From NCBI GenBank assembly GCA_963930775.1, contig OZ005697.1:4052292-4116291 (forward strand): 64,000 nucleotides of DNA, in the 5' to 3' direction. This DNA comes from Cliona cf. orientalis. Taxonomy: Eukaryota; Porifera; Demospongiae; Clionaida; Clionaidae. The first letter of the stretch is position 1. Every line of letters begins with the position of its first letter. The translations under genes were made by a program, and so were the position numbers. The notes under the pieces were generated by a model. That model made no database searches, had not been told where the DNA came from, and worked only from the letters and a program-made list of their open reading frames with translations. Positions 54,841-64,000 of the stretch are shown piece by piece.

Positions 54841-55077
54841 GCTGGAGTAAATCTTTGAATAGTGTAATATTGTACAGATCCCTGTCATCAAAGAGTTCAA
54901 CATGGCTCCTGATAACTGCTAGCGGTAGGTTAGTCTCGTGCCCAGACCCCACCCCCAAAAAGAGGGAAAGGGTCTGGCGCATTTCGAGCCATTTCTTGTA
55001 TTTGCTGACTCTGCAGATCAGGTGATTTTGGAATGTCGATCACGTGCGCAAAGCGGAATTCCAATTAAAAAAAGCCG

Positions 55078-55272
55078 CTAAACAGGTGGGAAATTGTCGA
55101 ATACTAAAGAAACACAGGTAAAACACAGAGTCTGACTTTTGCCACTCCCGGTGGGCAGAGATATGAATACATCGCGACCACTTACAAACTTCTGAAGAAT
55201 CTCTGCTTGATCATCAGTCGGTTGATCGTATCCAAGATCTTTAACGCTCTGGGTAATTATTAGCTTGCTGAA
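55078..55272 (-). pseudogene. RecQ-like helicase fragment, exon 2 (captured in M5)
   Basis: Starting after the TTGTTTCAG acceptor (exon begins at 55272), the frame reads FSKLIITQSVKDLGYDQPTDD, then QAEILQKFVSGRDVFISLPT and GSGKSQTLCF. The Q-motif-like DDQ and a complete Walker A (PTGSGKS) are those of RecQ helicases. After about 64 codons it runs to a stop beyond FDNFPPV, with no later helicase motifs. It is far too short to be a helicase (RecQ cores exceed 300 residues). Together with 55324-55350 it keeps an intron, so capture was from DNA and not from mRNA. Confidence 0.75.
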
Positions 55273-55323
55273 CTGAAACAAGGGTCACAGTGAAGCTTCA
55301 AACGACAACGAGGAACAACTTAC

Positions 55324-55350
55324 AGTCGCGACGTCCTGCACCTGGTTCAT
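55324..55350 (-). pseudogene. RecQ-like helicase fragment, exon 1 (captured in M5)
   Basis: ATG at 55350 gives MNQVQDVAT, followed by a GTAAGT donor at 55318-55323. The intron of about 51 bp ends TTTCAG at 55273, and both junctions are phase 0. Very short first exons and introns of this size fit sponge-like gene structure. Confidence 0.6.
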
Positions 55351-55715
55351 CTCCGCTAGCCGCGCTACACGCAAGTGCTCTATCTACTAGTATCTAGTCT
55401 GGGTGCCAGCCCCTTCACAGCCCCTTCAGCCCCTTCTTGTGAAGGGGCTGGCACCCAGACTAACTAGTATCTTCGTGCACACGCCTATCATGTTATTTGT
55501 CATTAAAATTATTATTATTATTATTTAATAATAATTATTATATACGTGTACGTACGTTAGTCTACAAGTCACATGATAAAATCACATGCCTGTAATCTGA
55601 TTGGTAGTCCAGGATCCTGCACTGTCAAGTCAGCAAATACAAGAAATGGCTCGAAGTGCGCCAGCCCTTTCCCTCTTTTTGTGGGTGGGGTCTGGGCACG
55701 AGACTAGCGGTAGGT

Positions 55716-56960
55716 AAGTGCAGCTACGCTTATTGTGTTCTGTGTATTATTTTTAAAGTACACTAAAACCTGCATGAACTAAATTCGCTCAGTTTCAACT
55801 ATAATTTAGCACAGCCATGAGTCTGGCTGCATGTCAATCATAGGTCACAGTGGGGATTAAATAGAATGCCTCGAGCTATGTACTAGACTAGGCTGTATAG
55901 TGTTCAATCAGGGCTAGGCCTGACACTTAGGTGACTCAGCATGACAATACCTATGTGTGGCTCACAGTATATAGAATCCTGTGGATAGGCTGGCTAGCTA
56001 CCAAGAAAATGATAAGCTAGGCTATGATAATACTGATCAGCATAGGTGCACAAGGGCAATGTCCCCCCGTGACCCTTTGGTGAGCCACACATGCTATATA
56101 ACCATAAGAGAAGCACAGAATCTAAGGCTACCAATTGTATAACTATTGTAGAATTATCTAGCTACAAACCCGGGCCCTGAGCAGTCGTTATCACGTGTCA
56201 ACTAGCATAATTTGGACAACCCGAACCCGACCATTAATTAAGGGGTGTGGCCAATAGTTAGGAGGCGTGGTTGAAAAATTAAGTGCTGTGTGGTACACGT
56301 AGTATAATATTATTATTGCAACTATATATAGAGGTAATTATATTTAGGTAACCCACAGGTTGTATGCATGTCATGTCTTGTACAGTAGAGTTCTGTACCT
56401 AAATTTGGGTAACCCACAGCAGTATAGAGTACCTAAATTTAGCGGTTATGTTATGTATGACTGTTTTTCTCTTTGATATCCAGCAGCTAAACCAAGATGC
56501 TTTCAAATCTAAGACTTTATGCTGTTAACTTTAGAAGATACTGTGATTTAAGGTGAAACTGACTGGAGTTTGCAGCATCTCCTTTTTGCTGCTAGCAATT
56601 TAGCTAATTTCATGTGATCATTTTTGTTAAAATGATTTTTGTTATCAAAATTGCCGGATCTCTTAGCAATTGGCTGCTAAAGAAATAGATCAAATTATTT
56701 GTAATCATGCAAAAGAGAATTGGATGAAATAAAAGAGAATGTGTTACCAGTATATTCTCGCAAGCCACACCCTTGGCAGAGATTGAAGGGTGTGGCTTGC
56801 AGCCACCTTCCATGCAAAATTTCTGGATCAGCACCTGAAGTGATCATGACGTAAATCAATCCCGTGAGTCACTCGGGTTTGGTGACATAAATCCTTCCCA
56901 TATGCATGAGTCACTCATGGGATTTTCTTCCATTTTACGTAATTTTCACCATGACATAAA
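55716..56960. other. No gene seen
   Basis: Only short direct repeats stand out, such as GGTAACCCACAG at about 56348 and 56407 and a GTGTGGCTTGC hairpin near 56760-56805. Confidence 0.45.
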
Positions 56961-56968
56961 ATCTGGAG

Positions 56969-57836
56969 TCATGGACTGGACTGTGGACTGACATTTGGAT
57001 TCGATTTTGGACTGATGCTCGGTGGAATGACGACCATTTCCAACCAAAAAACTCGCCATGGACTTTGGATGGAATGTACTAAGGAGCTGCTTGTAAGCAT
57101 GTAGAGGTAGAGCTGATTATTTCCCTTGGAAATTGGTGAGGGGTGCATCTCCTCAGGACATTGGGCATGAAATTATGACTCGGATGCAGCCAAAGAGGTC
57201 TCGTCCCCAGCCTCCTTTCAAGCACACAGGGATGGGGACAAGACTAAACCAAAAGATTATCAAAGATTTAATGAACATAGGTTTATAACTGAGAGATTAG
57301 GCCAGTGTAGCTTCGAACGCAGGCTCACTTTCGAGGAGGAGCCTGGATTGGAGGCTATTGAAGGCTAAGGTAAATTAGCCGCCTGTCCCATGATCTAGAT
57401 CACGTTCCTACATGCAGACCATTTCAGTGTCCTATAGACTTATCCCGCGTCTCCACATAACTTTAATTTTAATAAACGTGAGGGTATGGTATTAGCTATC
57501 AGCCATAGACTCCGTAGGTGTCTTGGTGATATTGAAATTCATTCCTGAGGAGATGCAGTTGGTCACATCCCTCACCGATTTTTAAGGGAAATGTTCACTT
57601 CTACTTCTAGATGCTTACAAGTAGCCTCCAGGCCAGCTCCTTGTGACTATATAGCTTGCATAGGGGCCGGGCCGGGGCGGAGACTTTGAACTTCTTGGGT
57701 GACAAATCCCCACCCTCGCCCCTATGGGGGGGAGGGGGGGGGGGGTGGCTTGATATTGATAGGTGCTCTCAGTCTCTTGGAAATGGTTGTCATTGAACTG
57801 AGCATCAGTCCAAAATCGTCAGTCCACAGTCCATGA
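56969..57836. mobile_element. TIR element, TCATGGACT ends, 870 bp
   Basis: The left TCATGGACTGGACTGTGG and right CCACAGTCCATGA are inverted, with further inverted blocks (ATTTTGGACTGATGCTC; CATCTCCTCAGG; GCTTGTAAGCAT) at matching depth on both sides. Poly-G lies at 57722-57745. No transposase is seen. Confidence 0.65.
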
Positions 57837-58061
57837 ATAAAAGTACCGGTACGTACATGTGTACATCACGTACACACGTAGCTACATGTACGTTAATAAA
57901 ATTTTTATACCTTGCGGTACTTTTGTACTCCAGGTCAAGGTACAAAATTAACACTAGGCGGCGGCACGCGGTGTAAACATACATAGTAAACCAAGGCTCA
58001 CAATTCTCCCGCTCTGACTGCTCGGTCGAATTCGTAGCTGTTGAAGCTTGATCGGTGCAAC

Positions 58062-58325
58062 ATGGCTGACGATGAAATAAAAGTTCCTCTTCAGTATCCT
58101 AGTGGCGGTACGGATCCTAAATCTACGCCGGGTGGTCCAGTAGGAGTCACTGCTATTGTCAGTCAACCCCAGCTGATGACACTCCCAGCTCCAGTCAGCT
58201 ATAAAAAGGATTCCCTTGCCCCTCACAGTTTTCTGGCGCTGGCGATCATTGTGGCCATCTGTTGTGGGTTCTTTCACATTCTCTCTCTGACATGTACTAT
58301 TCCAGCTATAATTCTCTCTTGCATA
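58062..58325 (+). CDS. CD225/dispanin-like protein unit C, exon 1
   Basis: 88 codons from the ATG in CAACATGGCTGACGAT. The N-terminal part is MADDEIKVPLQYPSGGTDPK..., with two residues fewer than unit B in the PVGVTAIVSQ stretch. The membrane segment SFLALAIIVAICCGFF to IPAIILSCI includes the CC pair. The donor GTACGTGAG follows directly. It joins exon 2 at 62867 in phase 0 to give 149 residues. Of the three units this one is complete on both exons, with no alternative exon 2 in its intron. The TATA-like AT-rich stretch at 57895-57910 and GGTCAAGGTACAAAATTA at 57934 are shared upstream features. Confidence 0.75.
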
Positions 58326-58629
58326 GTACGTGAGTCTTAATAATACAAAATCGTTGAACGGACCATTGGGCCCGGCCAATAGATCCTGGGGATCAAGTGG
58401 CAAGAACGGCACCGCAAAAATTTTCAATCATAGAAGATAACGGAGACCTAAAACCCTGTCACAGTAGCACACTAAAATTTGGGTGCCGTTTATGCCACTT
58501 GTTCATCCATAGATATCTATGGTTCACCCCCGTCCAAGTATTTGGGTAAGACATTTACCGCTAAGATATTTTAAAATATCCTATGTCTTCATTTAACACC
58601 AAATCCCCCCCCCCCCCCCCAAAAGGATA

Positions 58630-59137
58630 TACCATACTCGCTCTAATTATTCGAACATTCTAATAGCCCGAACGGCAAGTTTAAGTAATTTATTTCCTTC
58701 CTAATTCGTCGAACATCTTGAATTTCAAGTTTTCTCATCCGCTCTAAATCAACCAAACGGCCACGCGGTACGGCATGGCAGGAGCTCGAGACAACTCTTC
58801 CACGTTCATCGAAGAGTGTGGCTACCACATCTTGGACAGCATATAAGAGCGGATTCGGAAAGGTATCACAGACACAGATACAGACGGCGATCATTTTGCG
58901 ATCGCTCCTGAGAGCACAGCGATACTGAGAACTCTAGAGCTGACAACGATAAACCTATAGTTGGACATCGACTGCTGTTTCTTCGTCGCTATAATAGTGC
59001 TTTCTCCATTTGCACCGGATCCGTTCTATTTACACTCGAATAAACCATTGCCCGAATTTATTTAGTTTCTATTTAGCACCGAACGGCGATATTAATAATT
59101 ATTTTTGGCCGTTTGGATAATTAGAGCAAGTACGGTA
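58630..59137 (-). mobile_element. TACCGTACTCGCTC-ended MITE (copy 1)
   Basis: The ends TACCATACTCGCTCTAATTA and AATTAGAGCAAGTACGGTA are inverted. It is collinear in reverse with 61736-62233. It contains a minus-strand frame (58643-58894) with YAVQDVVATLFDERGRVV, shared with the other copy. Confidence 0.8.
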
Positions 59138-59483
59138 ACTAGGAAGATGATATCATCAGGCGGGGCAAGCCTTCGCTCATGGTATCAGCCTGTACTCCAA
59201 GTTTTATTTTATGTTGTAATAGCCGAGGATAAGTCATCAATAGTCGACCACCTTTTATTGTCGACCGATATCTACTATACGGTGATCTTGGGTGTGGTTG
59301 CGTTTTGCCATGCACTATGAATGTATGGCAGTGGTTTTAATTTTGTGCATCCTGCATATATAAAAGTTTCACTCGATATAAAAACTTGATATTTATGATA
59401 ATAGTCACGATTTTAAGTATCTACTACTTGCATGCACATTTATTATAAAAATCGGCGATCGGTCAACATTAGCGCTATTACAA

Positions 59484-59867
59484 ACTAGAGCTCTATAGAG
59501 CACATACCCTGCGCGCTCTGTAGCCACTGTAGCGTAGTATCTGAGGCATAGCTGTTTCATGACTTGACGACCCTTTCCAACACAGAGCTTGAGCATGCGC
59601 AGTCGCATCAGTTATGCTAAAGGAATGGGTGTGGTCGGTAAACCACAGGCATACCGAACAGAAAATGCACGATTTGTAGCACTAGTAAGCCTTTTTGAGC
59701 AATTCGAAGCGCGTATAACCAGTTTATCACCGATACCTACCGATTGGCTGTGCTTACAGCACGCATAAATGCCTAGAATGCGAGATCTGGCGATTTTCGT
59801 GCCGACAACGACGACGACAGACATACAAACCGATTGCTTTACCCCTTGCGCATGCGCGCGGGGTAAT
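59484..59867 (+). repeat. 390-bp dispersed repeat R (copy 3)
   Basis: Forward match of 24640-25035, from ACTAGAGCTCTATAGAGC to GCATGCGCGCGGGGTAAT. Confidence 0.75.
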
Positions 59868-60264
59868 TACTGGGCGGTCGACAACAGGTGGAAACGGTCG
59901 CCAATTCATAAAATCATGGGTCTAGCATACTCGCTCATAGTGACCTACAGAAATGAGATTAAGTGATAGTTTAATAGACAAATGAATTATCTACCAAATG
60001 GAGTTTGTTCGAGGTTCATAGCATATACAGAGCCCGGTTACAGTCCCGAACGTCTTAGGCGGTCGAGAGTTGATGACTTACGTTATTAATACTTTAAATT
60101 CATTTTCAGTAACCATTAATACCATACCGTGGCAGGTAAATGTATGTCACCAGTGGTTTCTCGCGTATTCGGGACTTGCTCAGGCTCACCCGAATTATCA
60201 TTCCTCAAAATTATACACTTATAGCCCATTGCTTGCTCTAAATATGGCTGTGGGAGCCATTTTA

Positions 60265-60400
60265 AGGTGACAATTATTTATGGTAACTTTTCTTTAAAAG
60301 TACATAATTTCTGCGAGTACTAGAATGTGAATTTTGTACACGGAATGGTTCAGGGTCACCAAATTCTAATACTCTTATACTATAGTGTGTATAACTAATG
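60265..60400 (+). repeat. Diverged relative of the 2899-3133 MITE
   Basis: Shares AAGGTGACAATTATTT, GCGAGTACTA.A.TGT.A and ATACTATAGTGTGTAT-like stretches with 2901-3035. No closing inverted end is found. Confidence 0.4.
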
Positions 60401-61735
60401 CAGTGGTTTTGATCGAAGACTTTGCCCATTTTTATGTAAATGAGGTTGCTGGCTACAGTTTCTCAATGAAGAGTTAGTCAAGCAGGGGCCCTGGGCTTAG
60501 CTATTTTATTATGTTGTGAGATAATTTGTGATCAGGCCTGGCCAAGATGGAGAGGCACCAGCCATGGAGGCACTACCTCCTATGCCACTGTATGAGCCTT
60601 GGTGTTTTTTTATACGGATGCACTATTACCCGGTGCACCTGTGGTTCCTATGAATATGCCATGGTAATGCTGCAGGGCTCAGAATTTTGCTTTTTTTATC
60701 AACCCACAGAAAGTTTAATATCAAAAAGTATAATTATTTTAGTAACCACTAAGGTAGAGTTCAGAGTGATGCTCTAACACGTACATACATAAGGCACTTT
60801 CGGAATTTTATCTAAATTTCCAATTAAAGTTACATGTAGGTAATGAGCATTCCTGTGGTTTACAAGTACTTTAGTAGCCTTAAATAAAACAATGTCCTAT
60901 TATGACCATACTATCAATGCCTTAGGGCTCCTGTATACGAAGTTCAACCACCTGTCGGGACAGTTGGTCTTTCCCTAGCACTTCAACATTTTACTGCCAA
61001 TCATGCAGGAGGGTAGGGGTGTACCCGTGGGTGGGGGTTATCCCACACCCATTAAGTGACTGCACCTGCATTCACATCACCCTTCATGGTGAATACCATT
61101 GGGTGAGAATGTGGTTGCCCCATCCATAGTTATCTGATCCAAAATTTGGAAGGAAAAAGGTATAGCTACGTAAAGTGTGGTAAGCTAAAATTATTAACCC
61201 TCAGCGCATGTGCGAGAGGTACGGTAGTCATTCTGTGTGTGTGTGTGTGTGTGTCACTGCGCTATATAACTGCTACATACCTGTTTTGTACGTTGAAAAC
61301 AAGATGCCATTAGGCTTTTCGTGGTAGTTTCAAGACATGAGTTATGTGGATTTCGTTGAAAACGCTTTGTTTAAAAGTTCTGGCGACATTAAATTTTGCT
61401 GACCACCGCTGCCTTCTTCGCTTGTTGTTGAGCTATGAAAGTGACAGCAACCGCTTCATTTCAAGAAGATTAGTGTGTAGGTCTAGCAATCATAGTTCTT
61501 ATAACTCGACAGACTCATCACTAGTCACTGTAGGCTTTCAACTACGCTTCTTGGCTTTACTTTGTACTAGATCTGCTGATCTGGCACGCACGTGGTACTA
61601 TTATGTAATGCTGTGCAATCAGTATTAGTGCATTCTTGTGGTTACTCTCCACAATACCAACAGTTTTTCTAGCTGACAAATTTGCAACAAGCTATACTAA
61701 TTAACCCTGCTTAACATTGCACTGTTTTACGTGCG

Positions 61736-62233
61736 TACCGTACTCGCTCTAATTATCCGAACGGCCAAAAATAATTATTAATATCGCCGTTCGGTGTTAA
61801 ATAGAAAGTAAATAAATTTGGGCAATGATTTGTTCGAGTGTAAATAGAACGGATCCGGTGCAAATGGAGAAAGCACTATTATAGCGACGAAGAAACAGCA
61901 GTCGATGTCCAACTATAGGTTTATCGTTGTCAGCTCTAAAGTTCTCAGTATCGCTGTGCTCTCAGGAGCCGCATCACAAAATGATCGCCGTCTGTGTTTG
62001 TGTTACCTTTCTGCTCTTATATGCTGTCCAAGATGTGGTAGCCACACTCTTCGATGAACGTGGAAGAGTTGTCTCGAGCTCCTGCCATGCCGTACCGTGT
62101 GGCCGTTCGGTTGATTTAGAGCAGACGAGAAAACTTAAAATTCAAGATGTTTGACGAATTAGGAAGGAAATAAATTACTTAAACTTGCCGTTCGGGCTAT
62201 TAGAATGTTCGAATAATTAGAGCGAGTACGGTA
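61736..62233 (+). mobile_element. TACCGTACTCGCTC-ended MITE (copy 2)
   Basis: The ends TACCGTACTCGCTCTAATTA and TAATTAGAGCGAGTACGGTA are inverted. It is the inverted sister of 58630-59137. The plus frame 61981-62153 begins MIAVCVCVTFLLLYAVQDVV, with a hydrophobic start, and ends at a TGA earlier than in the sister. Confidence 0.8.
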
Positions 62234-62356
62234 AGTTCAAACCAGCTTACGCACATAAAAATAATAGTACAATAAATCTCATAGCGTCGAGGGTCTTGCA
62301 CCAGTGGTATTTATTCAAAATTAGCATTCTATTTCGAAAACGTTAACATTTGCAGG

Positions 62357-62398
62357 TGGGGGGGGGGGGGGGCTTTTGCCCCCCCCCCCCCCCCCCCG
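62357..62398. repeat. Poly-G / poly-C hairpin
   Basis: A run of about 15 G is followed by CTTTTG and a run of about 17 C. It would fold as a near-perfect hairpin or as G-quadruplex-prone DNA. Run lengths may be assembly-sensitive. Confidence 0.8.
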
Positions 62399-62866
62399 AA
62401 ATGTGTTTGTTGGTCCTTAGCTGCATATTATTATTATAACGAAGTGGTAGCTAAATGGTTGCTATCATCATCATCATATATGCTCTCAGAAGCTACCAGA
62501 AGCAATCTCAGGGGTTGTAAAATTAAAATTTTCCTGGGGGAGCATGCCCTCAGACCCCCATAGATGGGCATGGTTATGCATGCACTATGCTGATTCTTTC
62601 CACTCCCCCCCCCCCCCCCGAGCAAAATCCTGAAATAAATCCTGTTGAAGCTTATTATTTGGCACGCCAGTATTTGTATATCACCTTGAAGCTGTAGGAA
62701 ATTGTGGCCATGGAGTACTACTTAGTCTATCAAGTCACTAAATTTATTAGCAGTAGTCCTATAATCCAAACCGCAAAGTTTATTGTCTTGGATTTAGCAA
62801 CAGTGAACTGTGAACTTGCTAGTATCAATAGCTTTAACAATAATAATATTATTTTTACACATGCAG

Positions 62867-63052
62867 TCACATGTTCAGTCCAAGAATGGCAAGTTCCAAT
62901 CAAGTAAAATATATGGTAATGCATCTGCAATACTGTCAGTGGTAGCCATTATTGCTGGATTTATTGTGAACTTTATTGGATTGCTCATTTGTGTGATATA
63001 CGTGGTGGCTGCTTCAAGATGTGGACTTTCTCATGTTGACAGTTGCCTTTAG
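62867..63052 (+). CDS. CD225/dispanin-like protein unit C, exon 2
   Basis: 61 codons following the ACACATGCAG acceptor. SHVQSKNGKFQSSKIYGNAS is the CD225 loop, then the membrane segment AILSVVAIIAGFIVNFIGLLICVIYVVAAS, then RCGLSHVDSCL and TAG. All exon 2 copies end with a cysteine near the C-terminus after RCG. With exon 1 at 58062 the gene is whole. Confidence 0.75.
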   Translation, partial: SHVQSKNGKFQSSKIYGNASAILSVVAIIAGFIVNFIGLLICVIYVVAASRCGLSHVDSCL

Positions 63053-63141
63053 CACAGTGAACATTGTTACAGCTAGTACATTGTTACTTTTATGAAATCT
63101 GTACGTACAGTAGTTCAATCATGGCATTCTTTAATCTATTA

Positions 63142-63370
63142 TACCGTATTAATTTTCTTCTATAAATTCGGCCCTTCTAATTATTCGGCACCCTTTACCG
63201 AATGATTGAATATAGTCTCTAATTTTTCGGCAAAGGTCGTCATGCGTATATGCTATAAACGGGAATGGAATGCGCACGCAGACAGAATGATGAATATTAA
63301 CCTCTAAAAATTCGGCGAAGCTAAAGCAATATTATTATTTCCATGCCGAATTTTTAGAAGAAATACGGTA
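63142..63370. mobile_element. TACCGTATT-ended MITE, 229 bp
   Basis: The left TACCGTATTAATTTTCTTCT and right AGAAGAAATACGGTA are inverted. The arms repeat AAATTCGGC / GCCGAATTTTT. It lies 90 bp after the end of unit C. Confidence 0.75.
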
Positions 63371-64000
63371 ATATTATTTCCTGAGCCAGGAACACATGCA
63401 GCCATACAGTAAAATTTAATGTTAGGAATGTAATATAAAAATATCAGTATTGAAGGTAAAATTGTTCCACATGCATGCCTGCTAGTATAACACTTTTTGT
63501 AGTTGTTCTACATGGCACTGCCTGGTAGTAAAAACAGTAACAGTTACTGTTATTAGTGGTAGGTACCGGGTAATTATTATTATTGAGAAGCAAACTAACC
63601 AGTGGTCATGTACTAATGGAATCAGTAATGCTAGCTATAGCATAACAATTCTGCCTATAATAATATAGTCAAGTCTATTCAAATATGTAAGGTCAGGTCA
63701 GTCTAATGTGTGTGCTGCATTCCTACATCATGCATGATTTATGAAGACTCAAAATTTAGTGATAATGTAATTTCAGATGTACCATCTCCTAGTATAATGA
63801 ACACCACTGGTGCTAAACCCTCGACGCAGTCAGATTTATAGTAATGATATTATACTACGCAGGTAGCTATAAAGATGATTGTATAATATTAGGCTGTATC
63901 TAAAATTTAGCACTTTGAGTACCGGCAAACTAGCCCACCAAAAAAGCTTAGAAAATTTTCGAAAGTGGAAGAAAAAAAAAAATCAAAGATCAAGCGGAAT
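63371..64000. other. No gene seen
   Basis: AT-rich DNA to the window end. TGCTGCATTCCTACATCATGCATGATTTATGAAG at about 63714 recurs at about 4671 with small changes, downstream context of unit A's intron, so the flanks of the units may share ancestry. Confidence 0.4.

Larger units (their letters stand above)
54931..55706. mobile_element. 776-bp TIR element with 9-bp target duplication carrying helicase exons (M5)
   Basis: A perfect 9-bp direct repeat GCGGTAGGT lies at 54922-54930 and 55707-55715. The ends are TAGTCTCGTGCCCAGACCCC and its inverse, and the arms extend imperfectly through CCATTTCTTGTATTTGCTGA (about 105 bp). A hairpin (GCCCCTTCACAGCCCCTTC) lies at about 55405-55455. The payload is two exons of a RecQ-like helicase on the minus strand. 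This is Pack-MULE architecture. Confidence 0.85.
58326..62866 (+). other. Intron of unit C (4.5 kb)
   Basis: It begins GTACGTGAG and ends TTTTTACACATGCAG. It contains the inverted pair of TACCGTA elements and repeat R. 59138-59480, 59868-60260, 60400-61735 and 62234-62860 show no gene I can support. A GT microsatellite lies at 61230-61254. Confidence 0.6.

Noticed and set aside
56348-56450. GGTAACCCACAG direct repeats as regulatory sites
   Set aside because: Two short copies in AT-rich DNA without a nearby gene.

Overview
The window reads as AT-rich, repeat-dense nuclear DNA of a metazoan, most likely a marine invertebrate and perhaps a demosponge. I infer this from small intron-bearing genes set in a sea of short inverted-repeat transposons, DIRS-type retroelement fossils, kinase and PHD-finger scraps of metazoan type, and recurrent CACGCCC and TAGCTA sequence texture. 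The species call is inference. There is no bacterial-style operon, no rRNA, no CRISPR array and no convincing functional tRNA gene.

The host-gene thread is a family of two-exon, two-membrane-segment proteins of the CD225/dispanin (IFITM-like) type, all on the plus strand. Unit A (exon 1 at 1035-1261, broken; exon 2 at 6259-6444, whole), unit B (23765-24034 plus 30568-30750, with a dead spare exon 2 at 28091) and unit C (58062-58325 plus 62867-63052) each have an intron of about 4.5-6.5 kb packed with transposons. A further exon 2 copy at 45370 has lost its splice acceptor. A second gene family sits on the minus strand in four copies (17.2, 41.6, 44.0 and 47.7 kb). It encodes about 132 residues that resemble a GIY-YIG/T5orf172 domain. 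Three copies are open and one has a stop.

The rest is layered mobile DNA. 0-8.5 kb: inverted-repeat elements inside unit A's intron. 8.5-16.2 kb: a decayed DIRS-type fossil carrying a Ty3/Gypsy integrase scrap and two long-TIR elements with 9-bp target duplications (8852-10207 and 10710-12974). The second carries an uninterrupted 429-codon retroelement C-terminus. 16-19 kb: a unit duplicated again at 43-45.4 kb. 19.7-26.8 kb: two TTAA-flanked elements in opposite orientation around a third long-TIR element (21281-23361, 9-bp duplication). 28-31 kb: nested TACCGTA-ended elements. 31.6-34.2 kb: three tandem copies of a TIR element holding a tRNA-like Pol III head. 34-41 kb: more TIR elements, one with an STPR-repeat ORF and one interrupted by a kinase-fragment repeat. 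41-49 kb: the GIY-YIG-like cluster, a second DIRS fragment and a LINE tail inside a TIR element. 50-56 kb: a large long-TIR element broken by several insertions, then a 776-bp element with a 9-bp duplication that holds two exons of a RecQ-like helicase. 57-64 kb: unit C and its intronic elements.

The most unusual system I see is a set of Mutator-like elements (9-bp duplications, long TIRs studded with GGCRTAAAAT..CCCTT blocks), at least two of which carry pieces of other genes (Pack-MULE behaviour).
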